Shown piece after piece: positions 23,281-36,600 of a DNA stretch of 64,000 nt. The stretch's first letter is position 1, and every line of letters starts with the position of its first letter. The position numbers and the translations under genes were made by a program. The stretch is from contig NW_006496667.1 of the NCBI RefSeq assembly GCF_000471905.2, positions 536,460-600,459 on the forward strand, in the 5' to 3' direction. The notes under the pieces were generated by a model that was not told the origin of the DNA, did no database searches, and saw only the letters and a program-made list of their open reading frames with translations. The stretch is from Amborella trichopoda. Lineage: Eukaryota > Streptophyta > Magnoliopsida > Amborellales > Amborellaceae.

Positions 23281-25716
23281 TGTTGGAAGGTATTTTTCAT
23301 CAACATGGGGCCCCCGCTCAATAAAGGCTTAACAAGTAGTAGAAATTTCGACAGTCTCAGAATAGCCCCAGAAATGGCCAAGATCTTCATGAGGCTTCTC
23401 AAAATTCTCCTGCCAAGTTTCATCGCATTCTGACATCTCTAAGGCAGTGCAGATTGAGAAACAGTTCTGGTAGAATCGGCCTCTAGCACCCTGAAACGGA
23501 CCTTTACAACTACTTCTACACTTTTAGCATCTCAAATTGTTGTGAGAATACCGCCATTGGATCCGGCACCATCGAAAACCCTTAGAAGTCAAATTTTAGC
23601 CCAAACAAACACTCCAAGAAGAAGTTATAGGCGAAAGAGTGAAACAGGAGGAGCCACACGCTATTCCCGTGCGGCCACCCTGCAACACTACACCATTGAA
23701 GGGACAGTAAAAAATAGTGGTTTTTGACATTCATATCTCACTCGTCCCAAGTTGGATCGTGCTCAAATTTGGTGAGCATGTTCGTCGTGCCAAGACGAGC
23801 GATTTGATATGTGGCACGCCCCGTGACGATACCCGAGTGCAAAGAAAAGCTAGAGAGAAGTGGCTGATCCGTGAAGAAAGTACAAGAAATTCAGCATCAT
23901 TGTGCCTTGCTTGAGTGGTTGAATCACGTCGCTCACCAGCCTGATCGATATGAGACCAATTCCATTGCGAATGTAAGGTCTCGGGCCATCTCTGTCCTGA
24001 ACCTTGTACATGATGAACGGTCGGATTATGCACACGATTCCAGCCAAAATTCAAAAGTTGTGAAATCTTCGTTCGAGCATGGAATCGAGCTAAGTTTGTT
24101 GCCCCGCCATCGTAACAGCATGTTCAGTGTGATTCAGTGAAGAAAACACAGAAAAACGTCATGAAACGAGCACACTATCGATCCAAAATTTCAAGATCTA
24201 CTCAAAATTCAAGTCACATGATCATACACTAAAAATAGGATCCATGGCTCGAAGTTGGTATCAAATCAATCGTCATGCCGAGCCCTACAAGAAAACAATC
24301 ATCTTACGATCAACCGGGCATCAGAATGACCCCGAATCAGCCATGCAAGATCACGCAAGCTCTAAGGCAACACAAGGACTGTCCTGAAATTTCAACACTT
24401 GTTAGGAAGGGGCAAATCTATCATTTTTCACCCTACTTTTTAATTTCTTTTAATTCAATTTAATCTTAATTTTCAGCAATTAGGGTTACTTTTGATCATC
24501 CACCCATGTTTGGGGCACACTTCTATGTATACATACCATCATTATATGCAAAAAAAAGGTTAAACACACAGACATGATTCATCTCCTTGAAAAAGAGAGA
24601 GTTTTTATTTAATACAAGTTTCTCTTTCTTACTATTGTTGTGTCACATTTGAGAGAGAGAGTGAGGTGAGAGAAAATTTTCATCGGTACCCCTAGGTTTG
24701 AGGTAAACTCTCTCTCTCTTCTTTTTCTTTTCTTCTTCTCTCTATCTTCTCCGCTCTCTTCTCCCTCTTCTTCGTCTGAGTTCCTTGCAAAGGTCATGCA
24801 CGCTAGTGGCAGTTTCGTGCATGCCTCTCCCTTGATCTCACAAGTCGTGCATGGTGATGGCAGTTCCATGCGCGGGTCTCCTTCCCCTTCTATTCGTCGG
24901 TCTCTTTCTTTCAGTGAGGTCTGTAGATGGCGCTACCCATCGCAGCCCATAGACGTAGGTTTGACGTCTCGGTGAAGAACCCAGACGACAAAGTTTGTTG
25001 CCGCCTGCGGGGGTCTTCCCCTGCTGCGCGTCTAGTGTAGACAGCGATACCTATTGTCGCCCGCTAGAGGCTCTGGCAACACCCATCGCCATCTGTGAGC
25101 TTCCTCCACGTGTTTGATGCTCATGATCGTTCTCCCTACGTCCCATGTCTCTTCATCCATTTTTATTCTCACTTGACTGAGGGTAGACTTAACGTAGCAC
25201 CGCCGTGCCGACCTCGGTTTTGATTAGTATTGTCGTCATGCCATGCCCGTCTTACTTCCACTCTAAGTTGGTAACTTTTGGTCGTCATGCTAGTTTCACC
25301 CCTCCGTCATGCTCTTTTCTCTTTTCTATCTTTCATTGAACCTTGCACTTCCTTGCATTCTCATATGAACGTGCATTGCCCTAGGACAAGGGTGGGTCCC
25401 TCCAACCCACTTGTCTTGCAAATTAACCATAAAAGTGTTGTGCAGAAAAACAAGAGGATTGCAGGTCAAGGGAGGCGATTTTGAACCAGCTCAAGTAGCT
25501 AGGGGATTTGTTCATGATATAAGAGGGCACCCACGTGAGCTAGCCTGAGTAAGTCCCAAACCCACCTAAAATTTGTCTCTCATCGGTTGGTATACATACC
25601 CTTGCCCTCGAGCAAGGTTCCGAGAGAGCGATCTCAAATCCCAGGTTCACCAGAAACCCGAGATACGTGCTGCCAGATCATCTTGATTCGAAGGGTGAGA
25701 TCGAGGCACCTAACCA
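23281..25716 (+). repeat. 5' LTR of E4 (2.44 kb)
   Basis: Runs from TGTTGGAAGGTATTTTTCAT to ..CACCTAACCA. A TATA-like core lies at 24524-24535 and a long CT-rich tract at about 24712-24778. It is about 160 bp shorter than the 3' LTR, mainly through one missing segment near 25150. Confidence 0.9.
24524..24535 (+). promoter_or_regulatory. TATA-like core promoter in E4 5' LTR
   Basis: TATGTATACATA lies upstream of the CT-rich tract. The 3' LTR has TATATATAT at 39458-39466 at the same place, and E5 has TATATATA (55467-55474), so the position is conserved. Confidence 0.5.
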
Positions 25717-25718
25717 GC

Positions 25719-25738
25719 TTGACGACTCCACTGGGGAC
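25719..25738 (+). promoter_or_regulatory. Primer-binding site of E4
   Basis: TTGACGACTCCACTGGGGAC begins two bases after the LTR end at 25716. It resembles the TGGCGACTC..CTGGGGAC sites of Tat/Ogre elements. E5 has TGGCAACTCCACTGGGGAC at the equivalent place. Confidence 0.8.
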
Positions 25739-27270
25739 TTACTACCCCTTAGTTGGTTCGCTCTTATTTAAATAGCATCCTTCTTTACTTTCTGCATTAT
25801 TTTCTGTGGCCCTTGGATTTTTCAACCCATTCGTCCGGGTCTGGGACTTCCTTATCCCCGCTCGTGGCTGTCCTAAGGAAGCGAGCCGCTCTAGCCTCCT
25901 TCCCTACTCTTCTTCTAAGTCAGGACTCACGGCCCGACTCCCAGGTTCTCACCTGGATTGGTGTGAGAGGGGACTTAAAGGTCCCTGCCTCCTCACTTTC
26001 TCGTCCTGGTGGACTTTCCGCCAAGGCCCCTTGCATGAGTAGCACTTCTTCTATTGCGTACCCTTCTATTAAGAAATCTCTCTCCAGTCATACTGCTGAG
26101 GTACACTGGAAGGCCACCCTGTCCATCCCTGTTAAAGGCAAGCGAACTATTGTCGCTCCTGAGGTTCGCCGCAAGGCAGCCCCTTATGCTCCTTCACCAC
26201 TCCGAACCACCACACCTGGAGGGTTGGTACGCAGAGGCAGAGGTCTCGTAGTCTATCCACTCGAACCACACCTCGGGACAGGTTGCCTTGAGCTTGCATC
26301 CAGGGCTAGGACTTCTCGGGCCGAACCCTACTAGCGCCATGCATTCGCTTTCCACAGCTCGGGGCAGCGCTAGCTCTATGCCACCTCAAGCATAGGAGGG
26401 TCAACCGCTCCATCTTCTCTCCCAGCACACACAGCTTCACCTTGTGAGAGACAAGCTCCCGCCTCATCTCTCACAAACATAAGCTCTGTCTCGGCCTCTT
26501 CAGATCGAACCCATTCACTAAGCCCTGGCGGACCCTCAAGTCACCCGGACGGCTAATCCCAAAGGTGCACACGCACCACCTTTGTAAGTCCCACTCGGAT
26601 CCAGACTCAGGCGGAGTCATGAACCAGCTCCTTCCCCTACTGCTCGTTCGACACCAAGTAAGCACCTCGAGCCCTGGTACTCAAAGGTCTTCCCTAAGAG
26701 TACCATCTTGAGCTAGCCGCGGATTAGCTGTACACTAGGGCCTCACAAAGGAATTCGGGGCAACGACTTGATGTAAGACAGAGGCCTCCAACCTCTAAGG
26801 AAGGAACCCAAGCTGCCCTCCATCCTTGGGCCCCACTCCCTCATTCAGCTAATAGAGACGACACTCACATATTTGAAGAAAACGAGGCAGTCCAAGTCCC
26901 AGGCTCAGTTCTAGAATGAGGTCCACAACCACCTCAAGATCAAGCAGAAGAGAGGCCTATAAATCCTGACTAGGGAAGCCTCCAAGACAGTCGAAGTCAC
27001 CACCCCTGAAGACCTCTTGCCTCGTAATGCCTTCTTTCCTCTCCAAACTCCAGTGCCTGAGTAGATCCAGGAGTATTGCTCCGTCGTCACTACCCATAAA
27101 TCACGGTCTCAAGACCGTCGAGAACCAGTCCTCACAAGGTCGGCATACAAAGCTCGAGTTCAGTAGAGGCAACCTAAGCCCTTCTAGACTGACGTGTCAC
27201 ACATGACTCGCTAGCCTCAGCAGTCTACTACATCACCTAACTCTGACCTCCCAAAAGAAACGGTCAGTGT
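25739..27270 (+). pseudogene. E4 leader and N-terminal gag region
   Basis: A Ser-, Pro- and Arg-rich coding remnant whose longest open stretch is at 25753-26334 (193 codons). The reverse complement of 52500-54100 in E5 holds a homologous, equally decayed region. No known domain is visible. I read it as the 5' leader plus the variable N-terminal part of gag, although a separate short frame before gag, as in Ogre, is also possible. Broken. Confidence 0.5.
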
Positions 27271-27271
27271 C

Positions 27272-28800
27272 ATGGTGATCAATGACCCAGACGATGCTCA
27301 GGAGGAATGGATGAACAAGTTCGAGGAAATGATGCAAGCCATCCTTGGGAAGATGGAGCACCTAGAGGCCATCAGGTCCCCATCTTCGACCAACTCCCCA
27401 ACCACTAAAGACACAGTGCTCAGGCAAACTCCCCCGTGGGGCCTCCCAAGGCAGTTCTGCCTCCCGTGGGGTCTTCCAAACGGGCATAGATGCTATGGTG
27501 GCCCATAGCCTCAAGAACAAGGTCTCAGGCATGCATGAGATGCCTCTCTACCAGAAGCCATACCTTTCGTACATTGATCACGTGTCGTTCCCACGAACTA
27601 CCAAAAAGGGAAACTCCCCCTGTTCAATGGTACTACGTCCCCACACCAGCATACTGGCCACTTCCAAACAGCCTGACGAGAGGCAGCCTTTGACAGACAA
27701 CTCCTCCTCCACCAATTCATCTTGACTTTTGAAGGGCCGACCTTCCAGTGGTATGCTTAGCTTCCACCAAACTTGGTGCACATGTGGCAAGAAATGGAGT
27801 GGTTGTTCTACCAAAGCTTCTACGAGGTCCAAAGGAACATGAAAACCATCGAACTCCTCACTCTGATGCAGGACCCTGGTGAGCCGGTTGATAAGTTCAT
27901 CACTCGCTGGAGAGAGTTAGCAACCTTCCACGCCACTCCCATGACCGAGAAGGAAGCAGTCAAGACCTGCTTATGGAACATGTTTTCCAAGATCGCTCTA
28001 CATGTTGAGGCATCCAATCCACCCTCCATGTCAGAGCTCATCTCTAAGGCAGTTTGTATTGAGGAATTGTTCAAGCACCATAGCAGCTCTCATCAACCCT
28101 CTGATTCAAACACTCGCTCCAATAGTCGGGGTAGTCAGAAGGCAGTGATCAGCGCGGCCATCACCGTGACTGACACGAAGAACACGGCTCCTCAAACTCT
28201 TGACCTCTCCAAGGCACAGACACCTCAGGATGGGGGCAAGCAGCAGTCCTACAACACAATCCCACCTTCTAAAAATAGTAAGCGGAACGACAACTGGACC
28301 CAGCACCAGAATAAAGTCTACCCCTTTGATAGAGTGGACCCCTACACTGCTCCAACTATTGTTAGAACAGAACATGATCCAGCTGCCATAGGTCACCACT
28401 GTAGAGCCGGCAGGGCACGAGACAAATGATAAGTACTGCACTTATCATAGGAGAGTAGCCCACCCCACTCATGACTACTATAAGCTCAATGACACTATCG
28501 AAACCCTTATCAACAAGGGTCAGATAAAGCTCGAAGAGTTGAAGAAGGCTTTCGGGGCAGCTGAGGCATCTCACATAATCACGATCCAAGAGGATGATGG
28601 GGCACATGCTATCCTTCGTGCATTTTTCTTCATAATGCTCGAAGAAGGAATCACCACCCTAAAGCCGATAAGGCAACCTCAATTCCTGCCTCCAGGGACC
28701 GAGAACCTCTAGTGTGCGTACCATTGGATACGAGGCCATAACGTTAGAGAATGCACTGGCTTCCATAAGCTCCTGACCGAGAAGATGCAATAGTGTCAGG
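27272..28800 (+). pseudogene. E4 gag remnant (capsid and zinc-knuckle region)
   Basis: Contains a capsid-like domain: DDAQEEWMNKFEEMMQAILG near 27290, then WLFYQSFYEVQRN, QDPGEPVDKFITRWRELATF (27873-27932) and SMSELISKAVCIEELFKHH. Two C-terminal motifs of the C-x-x-H..GH..C kind lie near 28435-28560 and 28715-28790. Gag proteins form the particle in which reverse transcription takes place. E5 has the homologous region at 50675-52460. Broken several times. Confidence 0.8.
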
Positions 28801-30150
28801 AGGTTCAAGGCGACTCGGTAAGACACCCTCAAGTCCCTCTCCCGCCTGCACAAGAAAACCTCCCGACGCAAGCCCAGGGAAGCACCGATCAGGACACTAT
28901 GCAAGCCCTCTTCAAGGTGATGCTCCAACAAGGTCTTGTCACTCCCAAGCTCACCAGGAAGCTGAGACGCCTTGCCCGGGCACAAAAAAAAGCTAGTGCC
29001 CCTATCACCAAGTATGGGGCCACGAACTCAAAGAGTGCTTCGGGCTCGAGGTTACAGTAGCAGAGAAGGTCTAGTAAGGCCTCATCATTTGTGTGGCTCT
29101 CCTAGAACACGTCCAAACCCTCGCTTCCATTCAGGAGGAAGCCGCACTACAAGCCCATCATGAGCATGCACCAGACCCTTCAAAGCCCTCGACCTTTCAA
29201 CCCTGGGAAGTCTACCATGGACGAAGTAGGCTCAAATCCCTGAAACGTGAGGCAGTCTACCAAGTTAAGGGTACTCACGAACCTGATAGGGCAGTCCAAA
29301 CACCCCCTTAAGGCTCTTGAAGGAGATGGCGAGCACCGAGGTTAGCTCGCCAAAGGAATCATCCTCCTCAGCCACCAGTCGAGGAAGAACTCAGGCCTCT
29401 TCCCCCACTGCCAACCTTGCAGGACTTCATCCCAGACGCAGCTCGTCTTATCCTTTCGTCCAATCAGGCAAATGGCCCTGAGTCATCAATAGCTCGGGAG
29501 TCGGCCAAAATGAGTGATAACATTAAAAGCACCTCACAACGGTCAAAGCCGGGGCAAGACCCTAAATACCTCCTACAAACGTCCAATACCGGTGACGATG
29601 TAAAACTCTGCTCGAGACGTTCTAACTCTTCTCCTCCTCCCCCCTCCTCTACCTCTTCTACAAGTACCGCTCGACGATGCCCAGACTTCGATTCTCTAAA
29701 CAAAGATATCGGACCCACTAGCCTCAACGAGTCGCAGCAAGAGCGCCTTCGAGAGATGCCGGCTCAAGCGGTAGGATTCTCGACAGCTGCCGATGCCCTT
29801 GCAACCCGAGCCAAAACCGAGCCATCTCTGGGCTCCTGCTCCCACGAGGCCTGCCACATATCCAAGTGCATGAGGCATTGCCTAGCTCGAGGCAAGCACC
29901 AAGAGAGCCCAATCACGAGGTCATGGACCCCTCGCTTGAAGCCGACCCTTTCATCACCAGGCCAGCCAGAGATGAGTCCTCTCCCACATTGTGCCCCTCC
30001 TAAAGGCCGATATGTCAGGATTATGGATTACTACACTTGAGATCAAAGAAAACCCTTGTGAGTCCCCCGACGAGGAACTCCAGGAAGCTCCTAAAGAGTG
30101 GGAAGAAGGCGGTCAGGCCACGGCTGATGAGCTTGAAGAGATCAACTTGG
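28801..30150 (+). pseudogene. E4 gag-to-RT linker, no protease seen
   Basis: Continues the gag C-terminus, then a low-complexity linker with about two diverged copies of a 26-residue repeat (KSTSQRSKPGQDPKYL near 29535-29580) and a Ser/Pro-rich run. It then passes into an acidic stretch (EEWEEG..EEINLGDEADPRP, about 30095-30165) that leads into RT. The protease-like domain present in E5 at 49002-49628 has no counterpart that I can find here. Broken. Confidence 0.65.
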
Positions 30151-30960
30151 GGGATGAGGCTGACCCAAGGCCAACCTTTATCTCAGCAAAGATGTCCCCA
30201 GAAGAGAAAGAAAGTTATATTTCCCTCCATCGAGCAAATCGAGACTTCTTCACTTGCCATTATTATGAGATGCCCGGTTTAGACCCTCAGATTGTTGTCC
30301 ATCGCCTCGGTATTGATTCAACCGTCAAGCCCATGAAGCAGAAATCAAGAAGGTTTAAAGCCGACCTCGAGATGCAAATCAATGCTGAGGTGAACAAGCT
30401 CAGACAAGCTAGATTCATATGTGAAGTCAAATACCCAAAGTGGCTGGCAAATGTTGTCCCAGTTAAAAAGAAGAATGGCCAAATCAAGGTCTGTATCAAC
30501 TTTTGCGATCTGAACACTGCTTGCCCTAAAGATGATTTCCCCTATAGTTCACTGAGATGCTTGTCGACTCCATGGTCCATTGCCAGATCTTCTCCTTTGT
30601 GGACGGATATTCTGGTTACAATCAAATCAGGATGGTGCTAGAAGATGAAGAGGCCACCGTGTTCCTAACCCCAAAAGGCATCTTTTGCTACACTGTGATG
30701 CCTTTCGAGTTAAAGAATTCCGGTGCAACGTGCCAGCGAGCCATGACGACCATCTTCAAGGACATGATCCACAAGGACGTCGAGTGCTATGTGGATGATA
30801 ATGATAAAGTCTGAAACAAAAACCACTCATGTACAAGACCTTGAAAAGGTGTTTGAGCGGTTGCGGGGCCACCAACTCAAGACAAGTCGTCGCCTACAAC
30901 CCTCAATGAACTGCAGTCTCTCCAAGGACAGCTCGCCTACATTCGGAGGTTCATTTCAAA
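30151..30960 (+). pseudogene. E4 reverse transcriptase remnant
   Basis: Covers the connection region (RFKADLEMQINAEVNKLRQA, about 30353-30412), the VPVKKKNGQIKV motif, DGYSGYNQIRM, and the YVDD catalytic motif at 30788-30799. It is clearly homologous to E3 and E6 RT. Broken. Confidence 0.85.
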
Positions 30961-31440
30961 CCTTTCAGGGTGATGCATTCCCTTTTTACACCTCTTGAAG
31001 AAGGATACTCCTTTCATATGGGATGAGGCGTGCCAAGCTGCACTCGATGGCATCAAGTAGTACTTATTGAATACACATGTACTCTCCACTCCAATGCTAG
31101 GAAGGCCTCTTATCCTGTATGTGACCGCCCTGGATGAGTCACTCGGGGAACTCCTAGCACCTAACAATGATGGAGGGAAGGAGACAGAACTCTATTATCT
31201 CAGCCGCAGAATACAGGGGGCCGAGAAGAATTACCCTCCCATCGAAAAGATGTGACTAGCCTTGATCTTTGTTGTACAGAAGCTCCGCCATTACTTGCTC
31301 GGCCATGAGGTCAAGTTAATCTTCAAGGCGGACCAGGTCAAGTTCCTTATGACTCGGCCATGCTTGTCAGGACGTTTGGCCAAGTGAGCATTATTGTTGA
31401 TGGAGTTCGACATCACGTATGTACCACAAAAGGCAGCCAA
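30961..31440 (+). pseudogene. E4 RNase H (gypsy-type) remnant
   Basis: Contains the DTPFIWDEACQAAL-like thumb (about 31005-31050), PLILYVTALDESLGELLAP (31107-31163), LYYLSRRIQGAEKN and the FDITYVPQKA tail. Broken. Confidence 0.8.
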
Positions 31441-32210
31441 AGGTCAAGTTAGCAGACTTCCTTGCGACTCATTTAGAATCTCCCCTGTCAAGTGATCTCC
31501 CGGATGAAGAGGTTCTCTGTACGGTGCTAACTCGGTCGTGGGAGATGTACTTTAATGAAGCATTTCAATCTGATAGAGGTGGCGCCAAAGTCGTGTTCTT
31601 GACTCCCAACGGTGGAATAATTCCTCTATCCTTCTCACTTGCAGAGGGGCTTTCTCATAATGAAGCTGAGTATCAAGCCCTCATAATCGGACTAGAGATC
31701 ACCCAAGAGCTAGACCTGGAGCAGCTAATCATCGTCAGTGACTCTGAGTTGGTCATTCGACAGCTCAAGGGAATTTATGACGTAAGGAAGGATACTCTCA
31801 AGCCTTATCATGACACGACCAAAACTTACATGGCCCAATTCAATGACTTGTCCCTGAGTCATATCCCCAGAAGGCTAAACTCACAAGCTGATGCACTCTC
31901 AAAGCTTGGCGCCACCATCCAATTGTGTTCATCAAAGCCCACTCCAGTCTGGGTAAATGAATGGAGACATGTCGACTTGAGAGCTGAAGTTAACGGAAAT
32001 GATGAGAGAGATGTCTTCCCTAAATATCCGCCTTACCCATTCGGGGCACTCCTCGTGGCTAAGGATGTCATTAAAGTAGAGCAGGGAATGTCCCAAGGAA
32101 AAGAATTCAACGGAGAGAAGCATGAGCCTGAATTCTTCGACACAATGTGCTCAGAGGTAGAGCAAGTGGAAGATTGGAGACAGCCTATCATGGATTTTGT
32201 GAAGCATTGA
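31441..32210 (+). pseudogene. E4 archaeal-type RNase H and start of integrase
   Basis: Lies in the longest open stretch of the window (31419-32210, 263 codons). It shows NEAEYQALIIGLEITQELDL, SDSELVIRQLKGIYDVRKDT, and SHIPRRLNSQADALSKLGAT (31857-31916), followed by the EVEQVEDWRQPI linker that precedes integrase. This is the Tat-specific second RNase H. Better preserved than the rest of the element, but the flanking pol regions are broken. Confidence 0.85.
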
Positions 32211-33425
32211 AGGCTACCTCAGGATCGAGCAGAACACAACGTCATACGATGGATGTCCACCAAGTACACCCTTCTTGACAAGGATGTCCTCTTTTGTCGA
32301 TCATTTGATGGAATTCTCCTAAGATGCATCGATGCACAAGAGGCCAGCAAAATACTCGAGGAAGTCCACTCGAGCATCCTCGGGCTGCATCAGTCTGGCC
32401 CTAAACTCTACGAGCACATACGTAGACTCGGCTATTACTAGCATTACATGGTGGTTGATGCTCAAAACTACGCTAAAAGATGCTAAGTGTGCCAAATGTA
32501 CTCAAGTCTCATTCATCAGCCCTTAGAGCCTCTCCATCCTACAATGACATCATGACCCTTTTCCCAGTGGGGTATGCATATTATAGGACCTATCGACCCT
32601 CCTTCTGCCTTGGGTCATGCCTTCATTCTGGCGGCAACAGACTACTTCTCCAAGTGGGCTGAGGCAATCCCCCTCAAATAGGCTTCAGGGACCACTGTGG
32701 CTAACTTCATGCGGCACCGCATCATATACCGGTTCGAGGTTTCGGACCGCATAATTTCTGATAATGGCCCTCAGTTTAGAAGCTAGCATGTTGATCGTCT
32801 AGTCAACCAGTTTGGTTTTGAGTGGAGGTACTCGACTATGTACTACCCTAAAGTCAACGCTTAGCTGAGGCTTTCAACAAGACTTTGTGCGGGGTGCTCC
32901 GGAAGTCGGTCTCAAAGTCAAAGAAGAACTGACACGGGAAGCTGCCTGAGGCTCTGTGGGCCTATCGCACCACCACTCACAATGCTACGACCTCTACCCC
33001 TTACTCCCTGGTTTATGGAGGTGAGGTGGTCTTACCCCTCGAAGTTCAAATACCCTCACTCTGTATCGCCATACATCAGGGGCTAACTGCAGACGAGAGG
33101 GTCAAACTTTGTTACCAAGAGTTGGATGCGCTTGATGAAAAGAGAGTAGAGGCCCAGCAAAACCTCGAGCTCAATCAAGGAAGAATGAAGAGAACCTTGA
33201 CAAGCCTGTCAAGGTTCACTTATTCGCTCGTGGGGATCTCGTCCTTGTAGTCAAAGACCAATCGTCATGCACAGGCGTTGTAAAGGAAAGTTCAAGCCTA
33301 AGTGGGAAGGTCCATTCATAGTCAAGAAAGTTACACCAAATGGGCCTATATATTGGCAAACTCTGATGGGGAAGAGGAGATGCCTCCTATCAACAGGCGG
33401 TATTTAAAGAAGTACTGTCCCTGAA
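32211..33425 (+). pseudogene. E4 integrase remnant
   Basis: Zinc-binding region near 32410-32520. Core with IGPIDPPSALGHAF-like, YFSKWAEAIP and ISDNGPQF motifs (about 32580-32775). C-terminal part with VLPLEVQIPSLCIAIHQGLT (33029-33088) and the NRRYLKKY-like end near 33410. Broken several times. Confidence 0.85.
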
Positions 33426-35364
33426 TTGCAGCACGTGAAGTGAAGAGAAAAGAAACGAAGATGAGAAACATCAGACCAACTCAAAGGAAGTTCATTTCTC
33501 TTATTGCATTAGAAAAAGTTACGAGTTACAATCGAAAGCCCATTATCAGGGAAGTTACAAAGCTCTTGCATCTAAGGATAAGAGGACAATCACAGGTAAG
33601 AAAGGAGTGCTCTCCTCAGAAGAAGCAAACCCACCAAAGAAATGCCTACCCCATGAAGAAGTGGTAAAACCACTTGGAGAAGTTAGCCTCAGTCCGCAGC
33701 GGCAGGGCCTCCTTATTTGCCATCACTTTTGACTACCACAAGACATCGTCGTCCATGGTTCCCGCTGCGTGCAACTCAACACCATGTGCAGCAATCACCG
33801 TGAGCAACACAATGCCGCATTCTACCACCACTACGGGAAGGTCGATGCCACATGGGACTATTGCCGCGAGTGGCATGTCCCCCAAACGTGGCCATTACAG
33901 TGCATGGCCTAGGGACACGTGAAGACGATGCTATATGTGACTTAATGGCATGCGTGACTTTGAAGCACCATAGTTCCCACTGTTCTCAATTTTCGAGGAT
34001 ATTTACTCCTATGCCTCTTTGGTTCCCCCAACAGTCACCCCTCATCGACGGTCCACCTTCCTACGACCTTTCGCCTTCCCCATAATTCTTTGGGTTTCAC
34101 CATAAACACACCTCTGACGATCGAGAATCCTCGCCTGGCCATGTTCTTTCCCCTATGGTCATGTCCTCCCCCAACAGAGAAGACTGCTTCGTCAATCTGA
34201 ACTCTCTGCCTGACCCTATTCTTTTCCCCTCCCAACGTGGCTTCTCCCTGTCAGAATCACTTTTCTGTCCAACAGAAACCTCCCATCTAACCCTGATTTT
34301 TCCCCTTTTCCGATAGCTGGAAATATCGTGGAAAACACAAGGAAAACCCTCTCCCCCGCCTTCTGCTTGTTACTGGAGTTAGCATAAACCACTGAAAGCC
34401 CCCAGAAGACATCCCTACAACCTTAAGGGCCTTCCCTACTCCCTAGTTTCCCACTTCAACAGCTCACCAAAGCTCACCAGAATTTTGTTAGGTGTCCGAG
34501 CTTAATACAGCCCTTTTCCTTCTCCTCCAACAGCCAAAGGACTAACATAGTCGTCTGGACTCTCTGCGACCTCCCCTTCAACAGTAGAACGATAGGAGGA
34601 GCACTAGAACCCCGGTATAACACCTATGAGAATCCTGCAAAAGCCTTGAGAAACCCTCTTTCTAGCTCAAAAAGCCTCGGCACTTGACGAAAAGTGTTCG
34701 CAATCACCCTGCGAAGCTTCGCACTTCCTGAAACTTGCCAGAAAAACTCCTAAGGGCCCATCTCTGCAAGTTTTAGCTGGGAAGTTCTTGCTGGAAAACC
34801 CTCGCCAGAAGCTTTGGCTCTCTATCTCTCTAAAAAGCCCTTCTATTGTCTTACCCTTTGATAAAACAGTAAAGTGGGCTTTTTCCCCTTTTTATACCCC
34901 GCAGTGCCAAAAACAACCCCCGACGAATATGGAATGACACTCCATTCCCCAGTTCCTGACGACAATAAGACCTGGCCGGAGCGAGCCAAGCCCGAGACCC
35001 GAAGCATCATCGTCGAGTGCCTCGTCAAGAGGCTATCACCACGCGCCTCATGAAGACTTGCGTCGCGAGCCTCATCAGGGGACTATCACCACACGTCCTT
35101 TTCAGCAATCATCATCGCACGTCCTTTCCATGGGTCATCTCCGTGCCACTACCATGGGCTTCACCAAGCGTGCACACCATTTAGGTTTAATGCCACATGC
35201 GCCATTCAACACTTAGGGACACGTGCATCCTCAGGCACTCCCATCCGGACCATCATCCTATACCCTCAGGAATTTCATGCCCTACATCACAATCTCACTC
35301 CCCAGGGAATTCAGTCTCTCGTGATGGCTCTATTCCCCATGGAGTCGCATTCTCTCGCCACTCC

Positions 35365-36600
35365 ATGGTTTAGATGCACAAACCCAAACTGCATGGTCCA
35401 AACTACATGACCCTAAACTGTAGCCACGGTCCATGCTACATGACCTTAAACTACACTACCACGGTCCTTGCTGCATGACCTTAAATTGCACTGCCACGGT
35501 CTGTGCTGCATGACCTTAAACTGCACTGCCATGGTTCGTGATGCATGACCTTAAACTGCACTGCCACGATCCGTAATGCATGACCTTAAACTGCACTACC
35601 CCGATCCTTACTGTATGACCTTGAACTGCACTGCCACGATCCATGTTGCATGACCGTAAATTGCACTGTCTTGGTCAGGTGCACGACCTTAAACTGTATG
35701 GTCAGAACTGTATGACCTTAAACTGTAGCGAAGGTCTAGTTTCACGACAGTCCTTGTCACATGACTCTAAACTTACGACCATGGTCCAGCTGTGTGACCT
35801 TAAACCATAGCGCACATCCTGGCCGCATGATGAAAAACATTTTAGCACCATGGTCCAAACTATATGACCCTAAACTATTGTAGAGGTCTAGGTGCACAGC
35901 CACAAACTGCATGGTCCTAACTGTATGACTTTAAACTGCATAGCCATGGTCTGAGCTACAAGACCATAAAACCATATTGCACGGTGCGACAAATGACGGA
36001 CCACCTATTCTTCGCTAAGATACATCTCATCAAAACCCCCAGCTGCGTTAATGGTATGCAAGGGTCATACCAACGCCCATCATCCCTAGGAAGTTAGGAC
36101 CCTTCTTATCCCTTCAACCCAAGGGTTCATCTGTGCTCTAGCCTGTCAGAGTTCCATGCACACTGATATTCATTATCCTCATGGAGTCACACTGACCCTC
36201 CTAATCCCCAGTGAAGCCTCTCCTTTTTATCACTCCTCATAGGGTTACCGCCTTCATCTACTTCTCTTCACATGTGTAAAGCCTTAGTTATCTTTATCCC
36301 CAAGGAGTCAGATTGCTATCCACATACCTACCCCCCATACAGCCCTAATGACATGGTGACTCGTACACAGTCCATACTGCATGACCCTAAACTCCATAGC
36401 CATGGTCCAAACTATATGAGCATAAATTGTACCAGAGGTCTAGTTGCATGACCTTAAACTGCATGGTCCTAGTTGCATGACTTTAAACTACATAACCATG
36501 GTCCAAGCTATACGACCTTAAACCGTAGTGCACGTCTTGTCCACGTGCCTTTAAACTGCTTTGCCTAGGTCTAGGAGGCATGATCTTAAAACATGCCCCC
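35365..36600 (+). repeat. ~35-bp array in E4 (two blocks)
   Basis: Units of the type CATGACCTTAAACTGCACTG plus CCACGGTCCGTG. The block at about 35405-35690 is fairly regular, and the remainder is degenerate. Non-repetitive sequence separates the blocks. Confidence 0.8.

Noticed and set aside
20544-23300. Self-insertion (autointegration) of one element as the cause of the inverted LTR piece
   Set aside because: GTACA at 23276-23280 and 40787-40791, and the match of 22156-23280 with 40787 onwards as two sides of one 3' region, show ordinary insertion of E4 into E5.
25753-26334. 193-codon frame as an independent host gene
   Set aside because: It starts just after the primer site of E4 and has a decayed homologue at the same place in E5, so it belongs to the element leader or gag.
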